Below, in pieces: positions 1 to 11,439 of a stretch of 64,000 nt of DNA (position 1 is its first letter; each line of letters begins with the position of its first letter). The stretch comes from Euryodendron excelsum (Eukaryota; Streptophyta; Magnoliopsida; Ericales; Pentaphylacaceae): positions 9,005,001 through 9,069,000 of the forward strand of contig CM065396.1 of assembly GCA_033060915.1 (NCBI GenBank), given 5' to 3'. The position numbers and the translations under genes are program-made. The notes beneath the pieces are model-generated. The model worked only from the letters and a program-made list of their open reading frames with translations. It was not told the DNA's origin and searched no databases.

Positions 1-537
1 AAATACTACCTCAAGAGAGGGTTTTTAAGAAAAACAGGTTGTTTGGCAACCTTTGGAAAATATTTAGCCCTTCTTGAACATAACTCCTTTTGGTCTTTTG
101 AAAACAGTGATCCTAGGTTCGGAGGTTGGTTATATGTAGGGAAGACACACTAAGCCATCACCCTACCTCACCCTTTCGGTACCTACATGTCAATCTACCC
201 TAGATTCACCTATGAGAGTCTTCAACTAACTAATTCTCAATCCTATCCACTTTGAAAAATAATGTTTAAGAAAAACATGATGCATGATATGCAAGTGCAA
301 GAAAAGAGACTTGATTTGGAAATAGATTTGAAAAGAATTTGATTTGATTTGAAAAGAAAGAGATAGAAGTTTGAATTTGGAAAGAAGATTTTGGGAATTG
401 ACAACTGAAGATTGGAAATAGAAATAGATCATGGAATTGGAAACTTGAAGAAAATTGTAGGATTGGAGATTGGAAAGAAGTTGTAGAAATAGAAGTTTGA
501 AAAATATTGTGGAATTTGAGATTTCAAAAATATTGTG

Positions 538-625
538 GTGACCGCACCCATGAGGGTTGCCTACGTATCCTTTTGGAGGAATCAGGTCAGTCGTAGTTCG
601 GACAAGAGTCCGATTGAAAATAGAA
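538..625 (-). promoter_or_regulatory. Conserved LTR island (TACGTAGGCA core)
   Basis: A short non-repetitive stretch with the core TACGTAGGCAACC in minus-strand reading, next to GACTGACCTGATTCC and a TCGGACTC...GTCCGAAC-like inverted pair. The same island recurs in every giant LTR here (12846-12925, 30041-30118, 42389-42468, 59405-59480), although the flanking repeats differ. That argues for constraint. Similar TACGTAGGCA motifs occur in other plant Ty3/gypsy LTRs, from general knowledge. Its function is unknown. Confidence 0.5.
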
Positions 626-639
626 GGTTAGATTGGAGG

Positions 640-2340
640 AAAGAGATTTGATTTGAACTTATAATAGGAGATTGGAAATTGGAATTTAGAATTTTGGAAT
701 TGAAGAGATAGAACTTGGAAGAAAGATTTAGACTTATTTTGGAAAGATGGAGGTTTAAGAAACCTAGACTTAGGAAAGAGACTTAGGAAAGATTTGACTC
801 GAGTTGGAAGGTTTAGGAGATTAGGAAAGATTGGATTCAGGAAATGTTTGAATTAGGAAATGTTCAAATTAGGAAAGTGTTATCTTAGGAAAGTTTCGAT
901 TTGGAAAGTTCCACTTTAGGAAAGTTTTCGAAATAGGAAAGTATTGGAATTAGGAAAGTTTTAACTTAGAAAAGTTTTGACTTTAGAAAAGTTTTAACTT
1001 ATGAAAGTTTTGAATTAAGAAAGTTTCATTTTTAGAAAGGTTTTGAAAGAGGAAAGATTTTGAAAATAAGCAAGTTTTGAAAATAAGAAAGTTTTAAGTT
1101 TAGAAAGTTTTAGATTTGGAAAGATTTGAAGTTTTAAAAAAAGTTTAGAATTTAGAAAGTTTTAGATTTAGAAAGTCTTAACGTAAGAAAGTTTTGAACT
1201 TGGAAAGATTTGAATTTAGAAAGATTTGGAATTTAGAAAGTTTAGGATTTAGAAAGTTTTAGAGTCTTAAAAAATCTTGAGATTAGGAAAGGTTTGAATT
1301 TAGAAAAGATTTAAAAACTTAGGTTGGAAAAGTTACAATTTGAAAAGGGGTAGAATTAGGAAATGGTTGAATTAGGAAAGATTTGGAAGTTAAGTTTTAG
1401 GAAATATTTGAAAGTTTTAGGAAACTTATGGTTTAGGAAGGTAGGAAATTAGGAGAGAGTAAAATTTGGAAAGATTTAGATCTTGAGTTTTAAAATTTAG
1501 GAAAGATTGTTATGTTAAAGTTTTGAAAACTTAAGATTTAGGAAAGTGGAAGATTATGAAGAATTTGAATTAGGAAAGATTTGGACTTGGAATGATTGAG
1601 ATTCCTATTTCCTAAAACAAGGGATTAGATTTTGTTTCTAAAAGAGAATGTTTGATTTTGTTTCAAAAAACGGATGATTGGATCTAGTTTCCAAAACAGG
1701 AAGATTGGATTTGGTTTCTTAAAGGGAAGATTAGATTTGGCAAGGATTTGGAAAGGGAAGTTTTAGAAACCCTAGATTTGGAAAACTATAGTTTTGACGT
1801 AAAAAATAGGTTTTGGAAATATGTATAGTTTTGATGTAGAAAACAAGAGGTTTTGGAAACCTAGGTTTGGGGCAAAGTCGAAAACCATGTTTTTGGAAAG
1901 AAAATTAGGGTTTCCTAATTGTGTGTTCTAGGGCTTGACTTGGGCTCTAAGGAAAGAGTTTTTGGAAAGTGTGTTTTTGGAAACAAGTTTTTGGAAGGAA
2001 ATCATAGAGAGGAGTTTCTAGAGGGAAGATTTTGGAAAGAGAGTTTTTTAGAAAGATTTTTGGAAGAAGATTATTGGAGAGAGATTTTAGGAAAGTGAAT
2101 TTAGGGAGTGTTTTTAGAAAATGAATTTTGAGGAGAGAGAGTTTTTGGAAAGATTTTTAGAAGAATCTTTTTGGAAAGAGTTTTCAGGAAAGTGAATTTT
2201 GAGGAGAGTGTTTTGGAAAGGAGTTTGAAAATAGATTTTTGAAAAAAACTTTTGAGAACAATTTTGGAAAGAAGAGCTTTTGGAAAGCATGTTGGAAAAG
2301 AGATTTTAAGAAGAGATTTTTGAAAAGAGAGTTTTTAGAA
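640..2340 (-). repeat. Degenerate CTTTCCTAA-type low-complexity tract
   Basis: On the plus strand this is an endless variation on GGAAAG, TTTTAG and TTTGAA; on the element's own strand it is CTTTCCTAATTCAAAA-like and almost free of G. It holds no reading frame of note. The same tract fills the corresponding part of copies A, B and D. Confidence 0.8.
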
Positions 2341-2910
2341 GGTATAAAAATATCACACTTTCCTAAAGCGATTCTAACCATAAGAAAGTTAAAACCACTT
2401 TAAGAAAGTGGTTTTGAAAACAATAAGATTTGAAAATATGAACCATAAAAGTCACTTTTAATGTAACACTTTCCTAAAGCAACCCTAGGCATGGAAAGGC
2501 TAGAATCACCCTAGGATTGTGATTTTGAAAACAAGTTTTGAAAAAAGAGATTTTAATGTAATTTTGAAAACAAGTTTTAATGCAAATTTCAAAAACGAGT
2601 TTGAAAACGATTTTTGGAAGATGCAAGATCATGATATGCACAATGCAAGTTTGGGGTCGTGAACATACAAGGTTAAGGCTTCACCACATAATCAATAGGG
2701 CCGAACCCACGTGGTATCCGGTTAGACTAAAAGAAGGCCCCCGACATGGTGATTCTCGAATAGCCCAATCCTACACATAGACTGGGAATCCCCTTGTTTC
2801 AAGCATGCAAAGAAAGGGGGGAAAGAGATAGGGATTAAAATAGAGAAAACCCAAGTCGGTTAGGAGAGAGAAGAGAGAGGGGGGAGTGCAGAAACAAAAA
2901 ACAAAAGCCT

Positions 2911-2912
2911 AC
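2911..2912 (-). promoter_or_regulatory. Candidate 5' splice site in LTR leader
   Basis: Minus-strand reading gives ACACAAG|GTAGGC about 300 nt downstream of the TATA box. The same AAG|GTAGGC donor is present in both LTRs of B, and GACAAG|GTAATC in H. Inferred, not tested. Confidence 0.45.
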
Positions 2913-3230
2913 CTTGTGTCTTATTTATTTTACGCGCCTAGCTTTTCTTCGATCTTCGCTTCACTTCAGTCTTGATCTTCAAGGGGTCATCTTCGGTCTT
3001 CAAATCTTCGTAGTTGCAACAATCCAAGTCTTCAATGGAGGGTTGGAGGCTAGTGTATAAGTGTGTAGGGGTGTGTATGAGTGTATATAAGGTTTGGGGT
3101 TTGGGTATGGTGGCTAGGGTTTGGAAAACTTAGGGAGGCTAGGGTTTTGGGAGTGTACGAGCTCTGTATATCAAAAATTGGTATTTTTAGGCTGAGTTTG
3201 TGGACCTCTTTCATGCTAGAGGAGGCTCTG

Positions 3231-3238
3231 TATTTATA
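3231..3238 (-). promoter_or_regulatory. TATA box of LTR E
   Basis: TATAAATA on the minus strand, followed by the family leader (GAGCCTC...). The same sequence occurs at the equivalent place in A, B, D and H. Confidence 0.7.
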
Positions 3239-3266
3239 GAGATGGGATAGACCAGGCACCTATTGC

Positions 3267-3352
3267 AGTGGCGCCAGTCCAATTTCCTCTTGGCGCCACT
3301 CCTAGTGGCGCCAGGCCATTTATTGGCTTGGCGCCACTGCTAATGGCGCCAG
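3267..3352 (-). repeat. GGCGCC palindrome cluster before TATA box
   Basis: Several GGCGCCA blocks in alternating orientation. The clearest hairpin is at 3292-3312: GGCGCCACT, loop CCT, AGTGGCGCC, a perfect 9-bp stem. A second at about 3337-3352 has one mismatch. The cluster lies 30-120 bp upstream of the TATA box, where regulatory sites would be expected. Confidence 0.65.
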
Positions 3353-3589
3353 CCAGTTAGGAAAGTTTTAAGGTCGGCAAGCAACGTATCTTTGACTAGA
3401 TTTGGGCGCCTGTACTAATGACTACCATGCAATTTTCAGCATGGCTTCACCAGGAGTGACTCCGAAAAGTCCAGGAATGATTTGAAGAGGTCGGGAATGA
3501 TCCAAAAGGCCAGAAAAGAGTAGGAACACTTAAAACAGTGTCCTAGAGATATTTGACTTGAAAAGTGAAGATAAGATGTGTCAAAGGGG

Positions 3590-4085
3590 TTGACTGGGTC
3601 TTTGGGGGCAAAACGATCAATCGGATCGGGAAGTTGCCGAGATGGACTCGGAACATCCTAGAAGAAGATTGGAAATTTGGAAACATTATTTAGAATGTTC
3701 CCAAATGTTTCCGGTTCGATACCCAGAGCCGGCGTGGTCGGAAAAGGTGACCGGCCCACTAGAGGCAAAACAGTCATTTCACACCGGGTTTGCCGGAACT
3801 GACTCGGAATGATCTGGAAAGGTAAAGGAAGGTTGAGAATACTATAAAAAGCAGTCTCAGAAGGTTACCGATTTGATACCTAGAGCCGGTGTGGTCGAAA
3901 ATGGAGACCGGCCAACTAGGGGCAAAACGGTCATTTTGTACCGAGTTTGCCGGAATTGATTCGGAATGATCCGGAAAGATAAAGGAAGGTCGGGAATACT
4001 ATAAGAAGTATTCTCGAGAGGTTACCGGTTTGATACCCAGAGCCGGTGTGGTCCTTGGGGCGTTCGGATGCCTAAGGGCAAAATG
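3590..4085 (-). repeat. About 157-bp tandem repeats in LTR start region
   Basis: Three diverged units marked by CAGAGCCGG.GTGGTC near 3728, 3889 and 4039, each with a GGGCAAAA.GGTCATTT block. The equivalent repeats in B have a spacing of 157 bp. Confidence 0.6.
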
Positions 4086-4589
4086 GTTATCTTGACCGGA
4101 AAGTCTCGGAAAAGGCCTAAGGGGCAGTTTGGTCATTTTTCACTGAAGTGGGCTAGCATGCACCGGTGTTAACCTAGGTTTTGAGTGTTTCCGTCACTCT
4201 GACGGCGGTCGCGTGACATAGGGGTTTGTTGACAATTTCCTATATCGACCTGTTTGTGAGTATTTCCGCTATTCTAACGGTTGCAATGTTTACAAGTATT
4301 TCTGCTACGCTGACGGTTCGCAATCATTCCCGAGACTGCCTGATCACGGGAAGTTGCTAAAGGGGACTTAGCGCCTGAGAAGTAAACTTTCTCGAAAGGC
4401 GTGCCTAAACGGACATTTCTACATTGGCAGGCTAGCATGCGCCAAAGGTGGACCGTTCTACCATCTAGAGGACTTGAGGTCTCGTCCCGGTTGACAGGTT
4501 TAAAGGGACTTACTGTCTCGAAGAGATTTTCTTCAAAAAATGTGCCGGATCGTCACGAGGAATAAACTGTCTCGAGAGAGGGGTTAGAA

Positions 4590-4925
4590 TTGGAAAGGGG
4601 TCTTATTGTCTTCAAAAAGAGGCGCCTGATTTGGAATTTGGAAAGGGAACTTACCATCTTCGGAAAGACGTGCCTGATTTGGAATTGAAAAGGGGACTTA
4701 CCGTGTTCAGGAAGACGTGCCTGATTTGGAATTGGAAGGGGGACTTACCGTCTTTGGAAAGACGGGCTTGTTTTGGAATTGGAAAGGGGACTTACTGTCT
4801 TCGAAAAGACGTGCCTGATTTGGAATTGGAAAGGGGACTTACCGTCTTCGGAAGACGTGCCTGATTTGGAATTAGAAAGGGGACTTATCGTCTTCAGAAA
4901 GACGTGCCTGCTTTGGAATAGATTT
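4590..4925 (-). repeat. About 48-bp tandem repeats carrying CGTCTT hairpins
   Basis: Six or so units on the plus strand of the form TTGGAATTGGAAAGGGGAC followed by TTACCGTCTTCGGAAAGACG. Each has a short hairpin (CGTCTT...AAGACG). The same unit is expanded separately in copy D (63340-63700), while copies A and B lack the expansion, so unit number varies by copy. Confidence 0.75.
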
Positions 4926-5159
4926 ATCGTCTCGAGGAATCAGCTGTCGAGAGAGAGGGATTGGAATTGGAAAGGATAATGCCCCCTAAGGGCATTTTGG
5001 TCATTTTGCCTATATTTGGGCCTAGTGGGCCTACGAAACGATGGATAGACGGGATTTAGACTTAGAGAGTTGGTTTCGATTGGAATACGTCCATATTGAC
5101 TTAAGTATAAGTCTGGACATAACGTAGACTGCCGAGCGGTCAAAAATGGGGTACTTACA

Positions 5160-6476
5160 TCCTATAGGTAGTAGACTTGAAAAAGGACGGCAAGATCTGT
5201 CGAAAGGGTTGACCGAGCCATTAAGAGCAAAACGGTTAACTGGATTGGAAAGTTGTCAGAACGGACTCAGAATGTCCTAGAATAAGACTCGAGATTTAGA
5301 AACATTATTTAGAATGTTCCCAAAGGCTACCGGTTTGATATCTAGAGCCAGTGTGGTCGGAAAAGGCGACCGAACCACAAGGGCAAAATGGTCATTTTGC
5401 ACTGGGTTTACCGGAATTGACTCAAAATGATCTGGAAAAATAAAGGAAGGTCGGGAATACTATAAAAAGCATTCTCGGGAGGTTACCGGTTTGATACCCA
5501 TAGCCAGTATGGTCCCCGGGGCGTTCGGATTCCTAGGGACAAAATGGTCATCTTGACAGAAAAGCCTCGGAATTGGCCCGAAACTGACCAAAAAGCACCT
5601 AATCAGGCCGGATTGCTTTTAAGACAATCTTGGAAGGATGGACTTACCATTTTGAGGTCTTAGGTATTATCTCAAGAAACGTGTCAGAAAATGCTCTTAT
5701 GAACGCTTTGGTCATTTTTCACCGAAGTGGGCTAGCAGGCACCGATGTTGACCTGGGTTTTGACTGTTTCTACCACTCTAATGGCGGTCTCGTGATACAG
5801 GGTGTGTGTTGGCAATTCCTTATATCGACCTGCTTGCGAGTACTTTCGCTACTCTGACGGTTGCAATGTTGACAAGTACTTCTGCTACTCTGATGGTTCG
5901 CGATCATTCCTGAGACTGCCTAATCTCGGGAAGCTACTAAAGGGACTTAGCGCCTGAGAAGTCAACTTTCTCGAAAGGCGTGCCAAAATAGACATTTCTG
6001 CATTGGCGGGCTAACAGGTGTCAAAAGTGGAATGTTCTATCATCTCGGGGACTTGGGGTCTCATCCTGGTCGACAGGTTTAAAGGGACTTACCGTTCTGA
6101 AAAAACTTTCTCCAGAAAACGTGCTGTATTGGATAGACTTACCGTCTCGAGGAATCAGCTTTCTCGAGTGAGGGATTGGAATTGGAATTGGACTTGGAAA
6201 GGGGACTTATTGTATTTGGGAAGACGTGCCTGTTGAAATTAGAAAGGGGACTTACAGTATTTGGAAAGACGTGCCTAATTTGGAATTGGACCGAACAATG
6301 CCCCCAAGGGCATTTTGGTCATTTTGCCTCTATTTGGGCCTGGTGGGTTCACAAAGCGATGAATTTATTGGATTAGACTTAGAAAGTTGATTTCGATTGG
6401 AATACGTCCATATCGACTTGAGTACAAGTTTGGACGGACCGTAGACTGCTGAGCGGTCAAAAATGGGGTGCTTACA
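5160..6476 (-). mobile_element. Giant LTR start region, copy F (fragment)
   Basis: Minus-strand LTR start TGTAAGCACCCC at 6476. Reading left, it contains the same short repeats and 157-bp-type repeats as E, but it breaks off at 5160 where E begins. The stretch 5205-5400 aligns by eye with 3590-3780 in E. The rest of F is expected left of the window if E is an insertion. Confidence 0.7.
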
Positions 6477-6544
6477 AGGAAGTGTGCATAAAATTGTATT
6501 TTTGCAAAGCTCCTGTGATACACTCCGTGGGGTTTTAAAAGTAG

Positions 6545-6955
6545 CCGTTTGTGTGCCGCATGATCAAGGCCTTCGGGAAGTGATCTCTCCAATCGAACCG
6601 TACCAATAGAAAGTACTTTGGAAATACTTTTAGGAATTTTCTAATTTATGCATTTCTCAACTAAATTTGACGTTGCGTTATAATCAAGGAATCGAAGAAA
6701 AAGTCAATCTTGGCGGAGCGTCTGTGAGACGCTTCAGGGGTTGCTAGAAGTAACAATTTTCGAGCCACGTGATGAGGGGCTTCAGGACGCGAACTATCTG
6801 ATCGAGTCGTATCAATGGAAAGACCTATGAATGAGCTTTTAGGAATTCTCGGGTTTACGCATTTCTCAAGTCGTTCGACGGTGCGTTATAACCAGGGAAT
6901 CAAGAGAAAATGCAATCATTACGGAGCATCTGTGAGATGCTCTAGGGGGACTTTT
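6545..6955. repeat. Diverged direct duplication, about 205-bp unit
   Basis: Two units share, in order, TC.AATGGAAAG-like, TTTTAGGAATT, CGCATTTCTCAA, GCGTTATAA.CA and GGAGC.TCTGTGAGA. The first spans roughly 6545-6745 and the second 6770-6955. No coding signal. I see this unit nowhere else in the window. Confidence 0.55.
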
Positions 6956-7430
6956 GTTAAGCCAGGAGTGTTTAGTGACGTAAGGTCCTCTTTTGGTTAA
7001 ACAAGGGTGTATGACAAGATCCGGCGTTCAATATTCTGGGACCAGTGTAGTTTTGGAGCACGTCTGGGTCGCTAGGGGCAGAATGGTCATTTTTTATCGA
7101 GTTTGGTTAAAAAAGGTCAGGAATGGACCTGAGTGTTATTTTAAGCATGCCGGGTCATCCAAGGATGATCCCGAAAGAATTTGTCACTGTTCGGTGGGAT
7201 TTGTGCAGTGCCAGGGCGTCTAGGGGTAAAATGGTCATTTTGATTGGAGTTAGCCGAAATTGGACAAAATGACGTATTGAGTATGCCTAACGACTTAGTA
7301 ACACTTTGGAAAGATGGACTTACCGTCTTGAGGGATTTTGAACTTTCCCAAGATGCGCCTAGAGGCCTAAGTGGTGGGTTTAGTCATTTTTCACCGAGTC
7401 AGGGTAGCAGGTGCCAGTGTTGACCTAGGT

Positions 7431-7760
7431 GTTGGTTCCCTAGATCGCCCGGTCTAGGAAAGGTACCTGTGTGGTGTTGGTTTTTGTGACCGCCCAGTGT
7501 TAGAGAGCTACCTGTAGGGTAGTGTTAGTTTTTGAGAATGCCTGGTCTCAGAAAGCTACCTATGAGGGTGGTGTTGGTCTCCAAGAATGCCTGGTCTCAG
7601 AGAACTACCTGAATGATAAACATTCTAAATTGGCAGGCTAGCAGGTGCCAGAAGTGAACCGCCTGGAGTTTGATAAGGTGTTGGTCACTGAGATCGCCCG
7701 ATCCCAAGAAGCTACCTGGATGGCGTTGCATCCCGAGACCGCCCGGTCTCAAAAAGTTGC
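7431..7760. repeat. Diverged hairpin tandem repeats in LTR G
   Basis: Units of about 48-60 bp each hold a short stem around GCCC or GCCT, followed by an AGCTACCTG-like tail. The best stems are GAGACCG-CC-CGGTCTC at 7735-7750 and GAGATCG-CC-CGATC at 7690-7705. Confidence 0.6.
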
Positions 7761-8099
7761 CTGGAATGCCTATGGGCATGATAGTTAGGCCTTGTGGATC
7801 CGGAAAGTGACTAGTTGACCAGATTGGAGTTTGAAAGACCCGTCTTAGGCTTGCATATACCGTGAGGTTTGAAAACTGGATCTGGTCAGGTCGGAGGTTG
7901 CCGAGCTGGCAAAAATGGGATGCTTATAGTTGCCCATCTTTTTCTGTCTTTGCTTGTCGAAGGTAGAATAATAACAAAGTAAGATTGCCTTTTTGGTCGC
8001 GAGGCGATCGGATGGATGATAACTTAGCAAAGTTGAAAAGCTTCGGATTCCTTGTGGGTCGCTGGCTTGGAAAACTTTACATTTTGAAAATTTTTGGCG

Positions 8100-9280
8100 T
8101 TTTGAAATTTTTTATTGAGATTTGAGTTGCCGATTTGACAAAATTCGGCCTAGAACACTTGATCGTTGAAAGCAAAAATTTTGGAAGCTCGACTCCAAGC
8201 CTTTGAAAGCTTTAGATGTGACTTTTGACACTTGGGGGATTGAAAGTTGGTTTTGGTGGGGAGCTAAAGAGCCAAGCACATGAAGCACAGGCGCTTGGTC
8301 TAAAGGAACCCTAGCCCATATAGCACATGCGCCAGTTGGAAGTTTCTTCTGGCGTATCTGCCACATGCGCCAGGCCGTAGTTTTTAAAACAGAGCAGGTT
8401 CGCATTTTGCATTACGTGTTTTGAGTTTTACACGTGATTTGAGAGCTTCTTCGAGGGTTTTTTTTAGTGATTTTGACCGGGGATTGTTGGGGAAGTGCCG
8501 GGAGACAACGGGTGCTCGCTGGAGGTCATCATTCTCGTCAAATTTTTGTCGGAAAACTTGTTTCTCGCCGGAGAACCCAAAGGTTAGTTTTTTGAAACTT
8601 TGTCGATTTCGATGCATTTGTATCCGTTTTTCCCATATGATTAGTGTAAATCTATGTTTTAGGACTTTTAGAACACAATTGGTGGATTGTTTTTGCAATT
8701 TCGTGAAGATTTGAGTGTGTTTGGGGTGATTTTGCGTTTTTATGAAAATAAGTTTCCTGCTGGGTTGGGAAAATCGTTTCTATAGGCCCGAATATTGCGT
8801 GTTTGGGTGCGATTTTTGTATTGAGAGCCTTAGAAAAATGTATAGAACAACCATATGAAGTTTTGTAATTTTTTGAAAAACTTTGAATTTTTGAATTTTT
8901 AGAAATTACAAAAATAGAAAACAGTAAGAAAAATTAGAAAATTGATCTTACTGAAGGCCGAAAAATTTTAGAAAAATTTTAAAAAATTGTGGTGATATTT
9001 TTTAATGTTCTAAGACTTTTCGAAATTTTTTAAAATAAGAACGAAACTAGAAAATTTGGAAAACCAAAGAAGTTGTCTTGAAAAAAATATTCGGTTTAAG
9101 AATGAGTCGCATATTGCGAGGGATGGGATTGTTTTGATTGACGTGGTTGAAGGTTCAGGAGGCCTTGGAACTGTGCTTGTGACTTGTCGAATTTTTGGCC
9201 AATGACTTTTTAAGGCGGAACCTTGCCGAAATTTTCAAAAGGTATTGATCCTTTAGAAAATTAGCATCCAACTCTATTTT
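8100..9280. other. Unassigned block with promoter/leader-like features
   Basis: No protein family recognised. On the plus strand it has TGCGCCAG motifs at about 8331 and 8365 resembling the pre-TATA motifs of LTR H, then a stretch with AACCCAAAG|GTTAGT at 8583 that looks like a 5' splice site, then AT-rich DNA. The two overlapping frames at 8384-8714 are on opposite strands and match nothing I know. It may be a relative of the giant LTR inserted in plus orientation. Confidence 0.3.
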
Positions 9281-9284
9281 TTTT

Positions 9285-9754
9285 TTGGAAAAAGCAATTA
9301 TTTTTAGAATCGGGCTTTTGGAAAAGAAAGCCCGAAGAAACCAAAATTCTAGAAAGCTTTTAGGAGAAGGGTTTTTGAAGAGAAAAACCCAGGAAACCAA
9401 TTTGAAGTTTAGAAAAATCGTTGAAAATTTTGGAATGAGGCTTTTGAAGGAGAACGCCCGAGAAACCTATCTAAAATTTTGAAAGAGACTTTTTGAGGAA
9501 AAAGCTCGAAAACCGTTTAGAAAATCTTTGAAACATGGCTTTTGAAGGGGAAAGCTCGAGAAATCAATTTGAAATTTTGAAATGAGATTTTTTAGGAGAA
9601 GGCTCGAAAACTCGTTAGAAAATCTTTGAAGTAGGGCTTTTAAAGGGGAAAGCCATGAAACCGGTTTGAAATTTTGAAATGAGACTTTTTGATGAGAAAG
9701 CTTGAAAACCCGTTAGAAAATCTTTGAAACAGGGCTTTGAAGTGGAAAGCCCAC
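9285..9754 (-). repeat. Degenerate repeats of about 60/120 bp in internal 3' tract
   Basis: Repeated blocks of the form GGCTTTTGAAGGGGAAAGC.CGAGAAACC...TTTGAAATTTTGAAATGAGA. On the minus strand they resemble the repeats before LTR H (23280-24070). Confidence 0.6.
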
Positions 9755-10494
9755 TATAAGCACCCCATTTTTGCCCGCTCAGCAATCTCCGGCCCAACTG
9801 GGCTCATTTTCACACATCACATGCATATTCGAACTCTAACACGACTTCTAAACTCTAATTTAGTTCACCGGTTGCTTCCTATGTCGTAGGGCCCATTTGA
9901 AGCTAAATGACCATTTTGCCTCTAGGCATCCAAATGCCCTAGGAACTACACCGGCTCTGGGAATCAAACCGGTAATCTCCCGAGAATGCTTCCTATAGTA
10001 TTCTCAACCTTTCTTTATATTTACGGATCACTCCAAGTCAGTTCTGGCAAACCTGGTGCAAAATGACCGTTTTGCCCCTAGCGGGCCGGTTGCCTTTTCC
10101 AACCACACCGACTTTGGGTATCAAACTGGTAACCTTTGGGAACATTCTAAATAATGTTTCCAAACCTCGAGTCTCCTTTTGGGACATTCTAAGGCCGTCC
10201 TGACAGCTTTCCAGCACGGTTGATCGTTTTGCCACTAATGGCCCGGTCAACGCTTCTAATAAATCTCATCATCATCTTTCAAGTGCTTTTGTCCCCGAGA
10301 CATTATTCTAAGGGTTCATGTCCCTTTTCGGCTCTCCGGGTCATTCCCAACCCCTTCAATTCATCCCCAAACTTTCCGGGGTCACTCCTAGTGAAGCTAG
10401 GCTAAAAATTGTATGGTAGTCACTAGTACAGGCGCCCAAATCTCTTAAAGATACGTTGCTTGCCGACCTTAAACATTTCCTAAATGGCTGGGGC

Positions 10495-10552
10495 CACTAG
10501 TAGTGGCGCCAATGTAATTTTTGGCCTGGCGCCACTGCAACAGGCGCTAGGT
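10495..10552 (+). repeat. GGCGCC motif cluster before TATA box
   Basis: GGCCACTAGTAGTGGCGCCAA and GGCGCCACTGCAACAGGCGC, weaker versions of the palindromes seen in E and H. Confidence 0.55.
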
Positions 10553-10564
10553 CTATCCCATCTC

Positions 10565-10572
10565 TATAAATA
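10565..10572 (+). promoter_or_regulatory. TATA box of LTR A
   Basis: TATAAATA followed by CAAAGCCTCTTCTAGCGTG, aligned with the TATA box of B. Confidence 0.7.
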
Positions 10573-10878
10573 CAAAGCCTCTTCTAGCGTGAAGGAGGTC
10601 TGCAAACGCAGTCTAAAAACCCTAATATTCGATATACAGAGCTCGTAGCCTCCCTAAATCATAGCTTCTCTAGGTTTTCCAAACCCTAGCCACCATACAT
10701 AAACCCTAGCCTCCTATACACTTATACACTAGCCTCAATCCTCCATTGAAGACTTGAAGTGCTGCAACTCGAAGCTCTTGAAGATCGAAGAAGAGTTCCT
10801 GATGATCAAGACTGAAGTGAAGCGAATACCGAAGAAAAGCAAGGTGCGCAAAGCCAAGCTAAATAAACAAGACATACG

Positions 10879-10880
10879 GT
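10879..10880 (+). promoter_or_regulatory. Candidate 5' splice site in LTR A leader
   Basis: CATACG|GTAGGT, about 310 nt after the TATA box, at the position of AAG|GTAGGC in B. Possible partner acceptor at 13898. Confidence 0.45.
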
Positions 10881-11439
10881 AGGTTTTCTCTTTAAGTTTC
10901 TGCACTTCCCCCTCTCTCTTCTCCCTCCTAACCCACTTGGGTTTTCTCTATTTTAATCCCCCATCTTCTTTCCCCCTTTATTTGCATGCTTGAAATAAGG
11001 GGATTCCCGGTCCATGTGTAGGATTAGACTATTGGAGGGTCACCGTGTCGGGGGCTTTCCTTTAGTCTAACCGGAAATCACATGGGTTCGGCCTCCTTGA
11101 TTATGTGGTGAAGCCCTAACCTTGTATGTTCACGACCCCAATTTGCATTGTGAATATCATTATCTTGCATTCTTCCAAAAATTGTTTTCAAACTCATTTT
11201 CAAAGCTTGCATTAAACTTATTTTCAAAATTGCACCAAAACCATCTTTTCTAAAACTCGTTTTCAAAACCACAATTCTAGGGTGATTCTAGCCTTTCCAT
11301 GGCTAGGGTTGCTTTAGGAAAGTGTTACATTTAAAGTGACCAATATGGTCCATATTTTCAAATACTTGTTGTTTTCAAAACCACTTTCTTAAAGTTGTTC
11401 TAGCCTTCTTATGGTTAGAATCGCTTTAGGAAAGTGAGA

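Larger units (their letters stand above)
1..5159 (-). mobile_element. Giant LTR, copy E (left end cut by window)
   Basis: On the minus strand this reads as an LTR starting TGTAAGTACCCC at 5159 and running left out of the window. By comparison with copy D, about 250 bp of its 3' end is missing. It carries the whole family plan: hairpin/short-repeat start region (about 3540-5159), TATA box (3231-3238), leader with a 5' splice site near 2912, a long low-complexity tract (about 640-2340, C-poor on the plus strand) and a conserved island near 540-610. The DNA to its right (5160 on) resumes in the middle of another LTR start region, so E looks like the 5' LTR of a minus-strand element inserted into LTR F. 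Alternatively E is a solo LTR; the missing left flank would decide. Confidence 0.85.
6477..7928 (-). mobile_element. Diverged giant LTR start region, copy G
   Basis: Minus-strand LTR start TATAAGCATCCC at 7928 (TG has become TA), directly preceded in element sense by a polypurine tract, so this is a 3' LTR. It keeps the CTAGGGGCAAAATGGTCATTTT-type repeats but is much more diverged than E or F. Its own tandem hairpin repeats lie at 7431-7760. F appears to interrupt it at 6476/6477. Confidence 0.6.
7929..9754 (-). mobile_element. 3' internal region of giant element G
   Basis: Just right of the LTR start, the plus strand reads GTTGCCCATCTTTTTCTGTC, the reverse of a polypurine tract. It is followed by TTGGTCGCGAGGCGATCGG, the counterpart of the tract before the B and H LTRs (about 37730-37805 and 24060-24137). 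The far end (9285-9754) is degenerate repeat like 23280-24070. The block 8100-9280 does not fit and is listed separately. LTR A interrupts the region at 9754/9755. Confidence 0.6.

Noticed and set aside
8384..8714. Two opposite-strand frames of about 100 codons
   Set aside because: Fully overlapping, no domain, in an unassigned block with no intact gene context.
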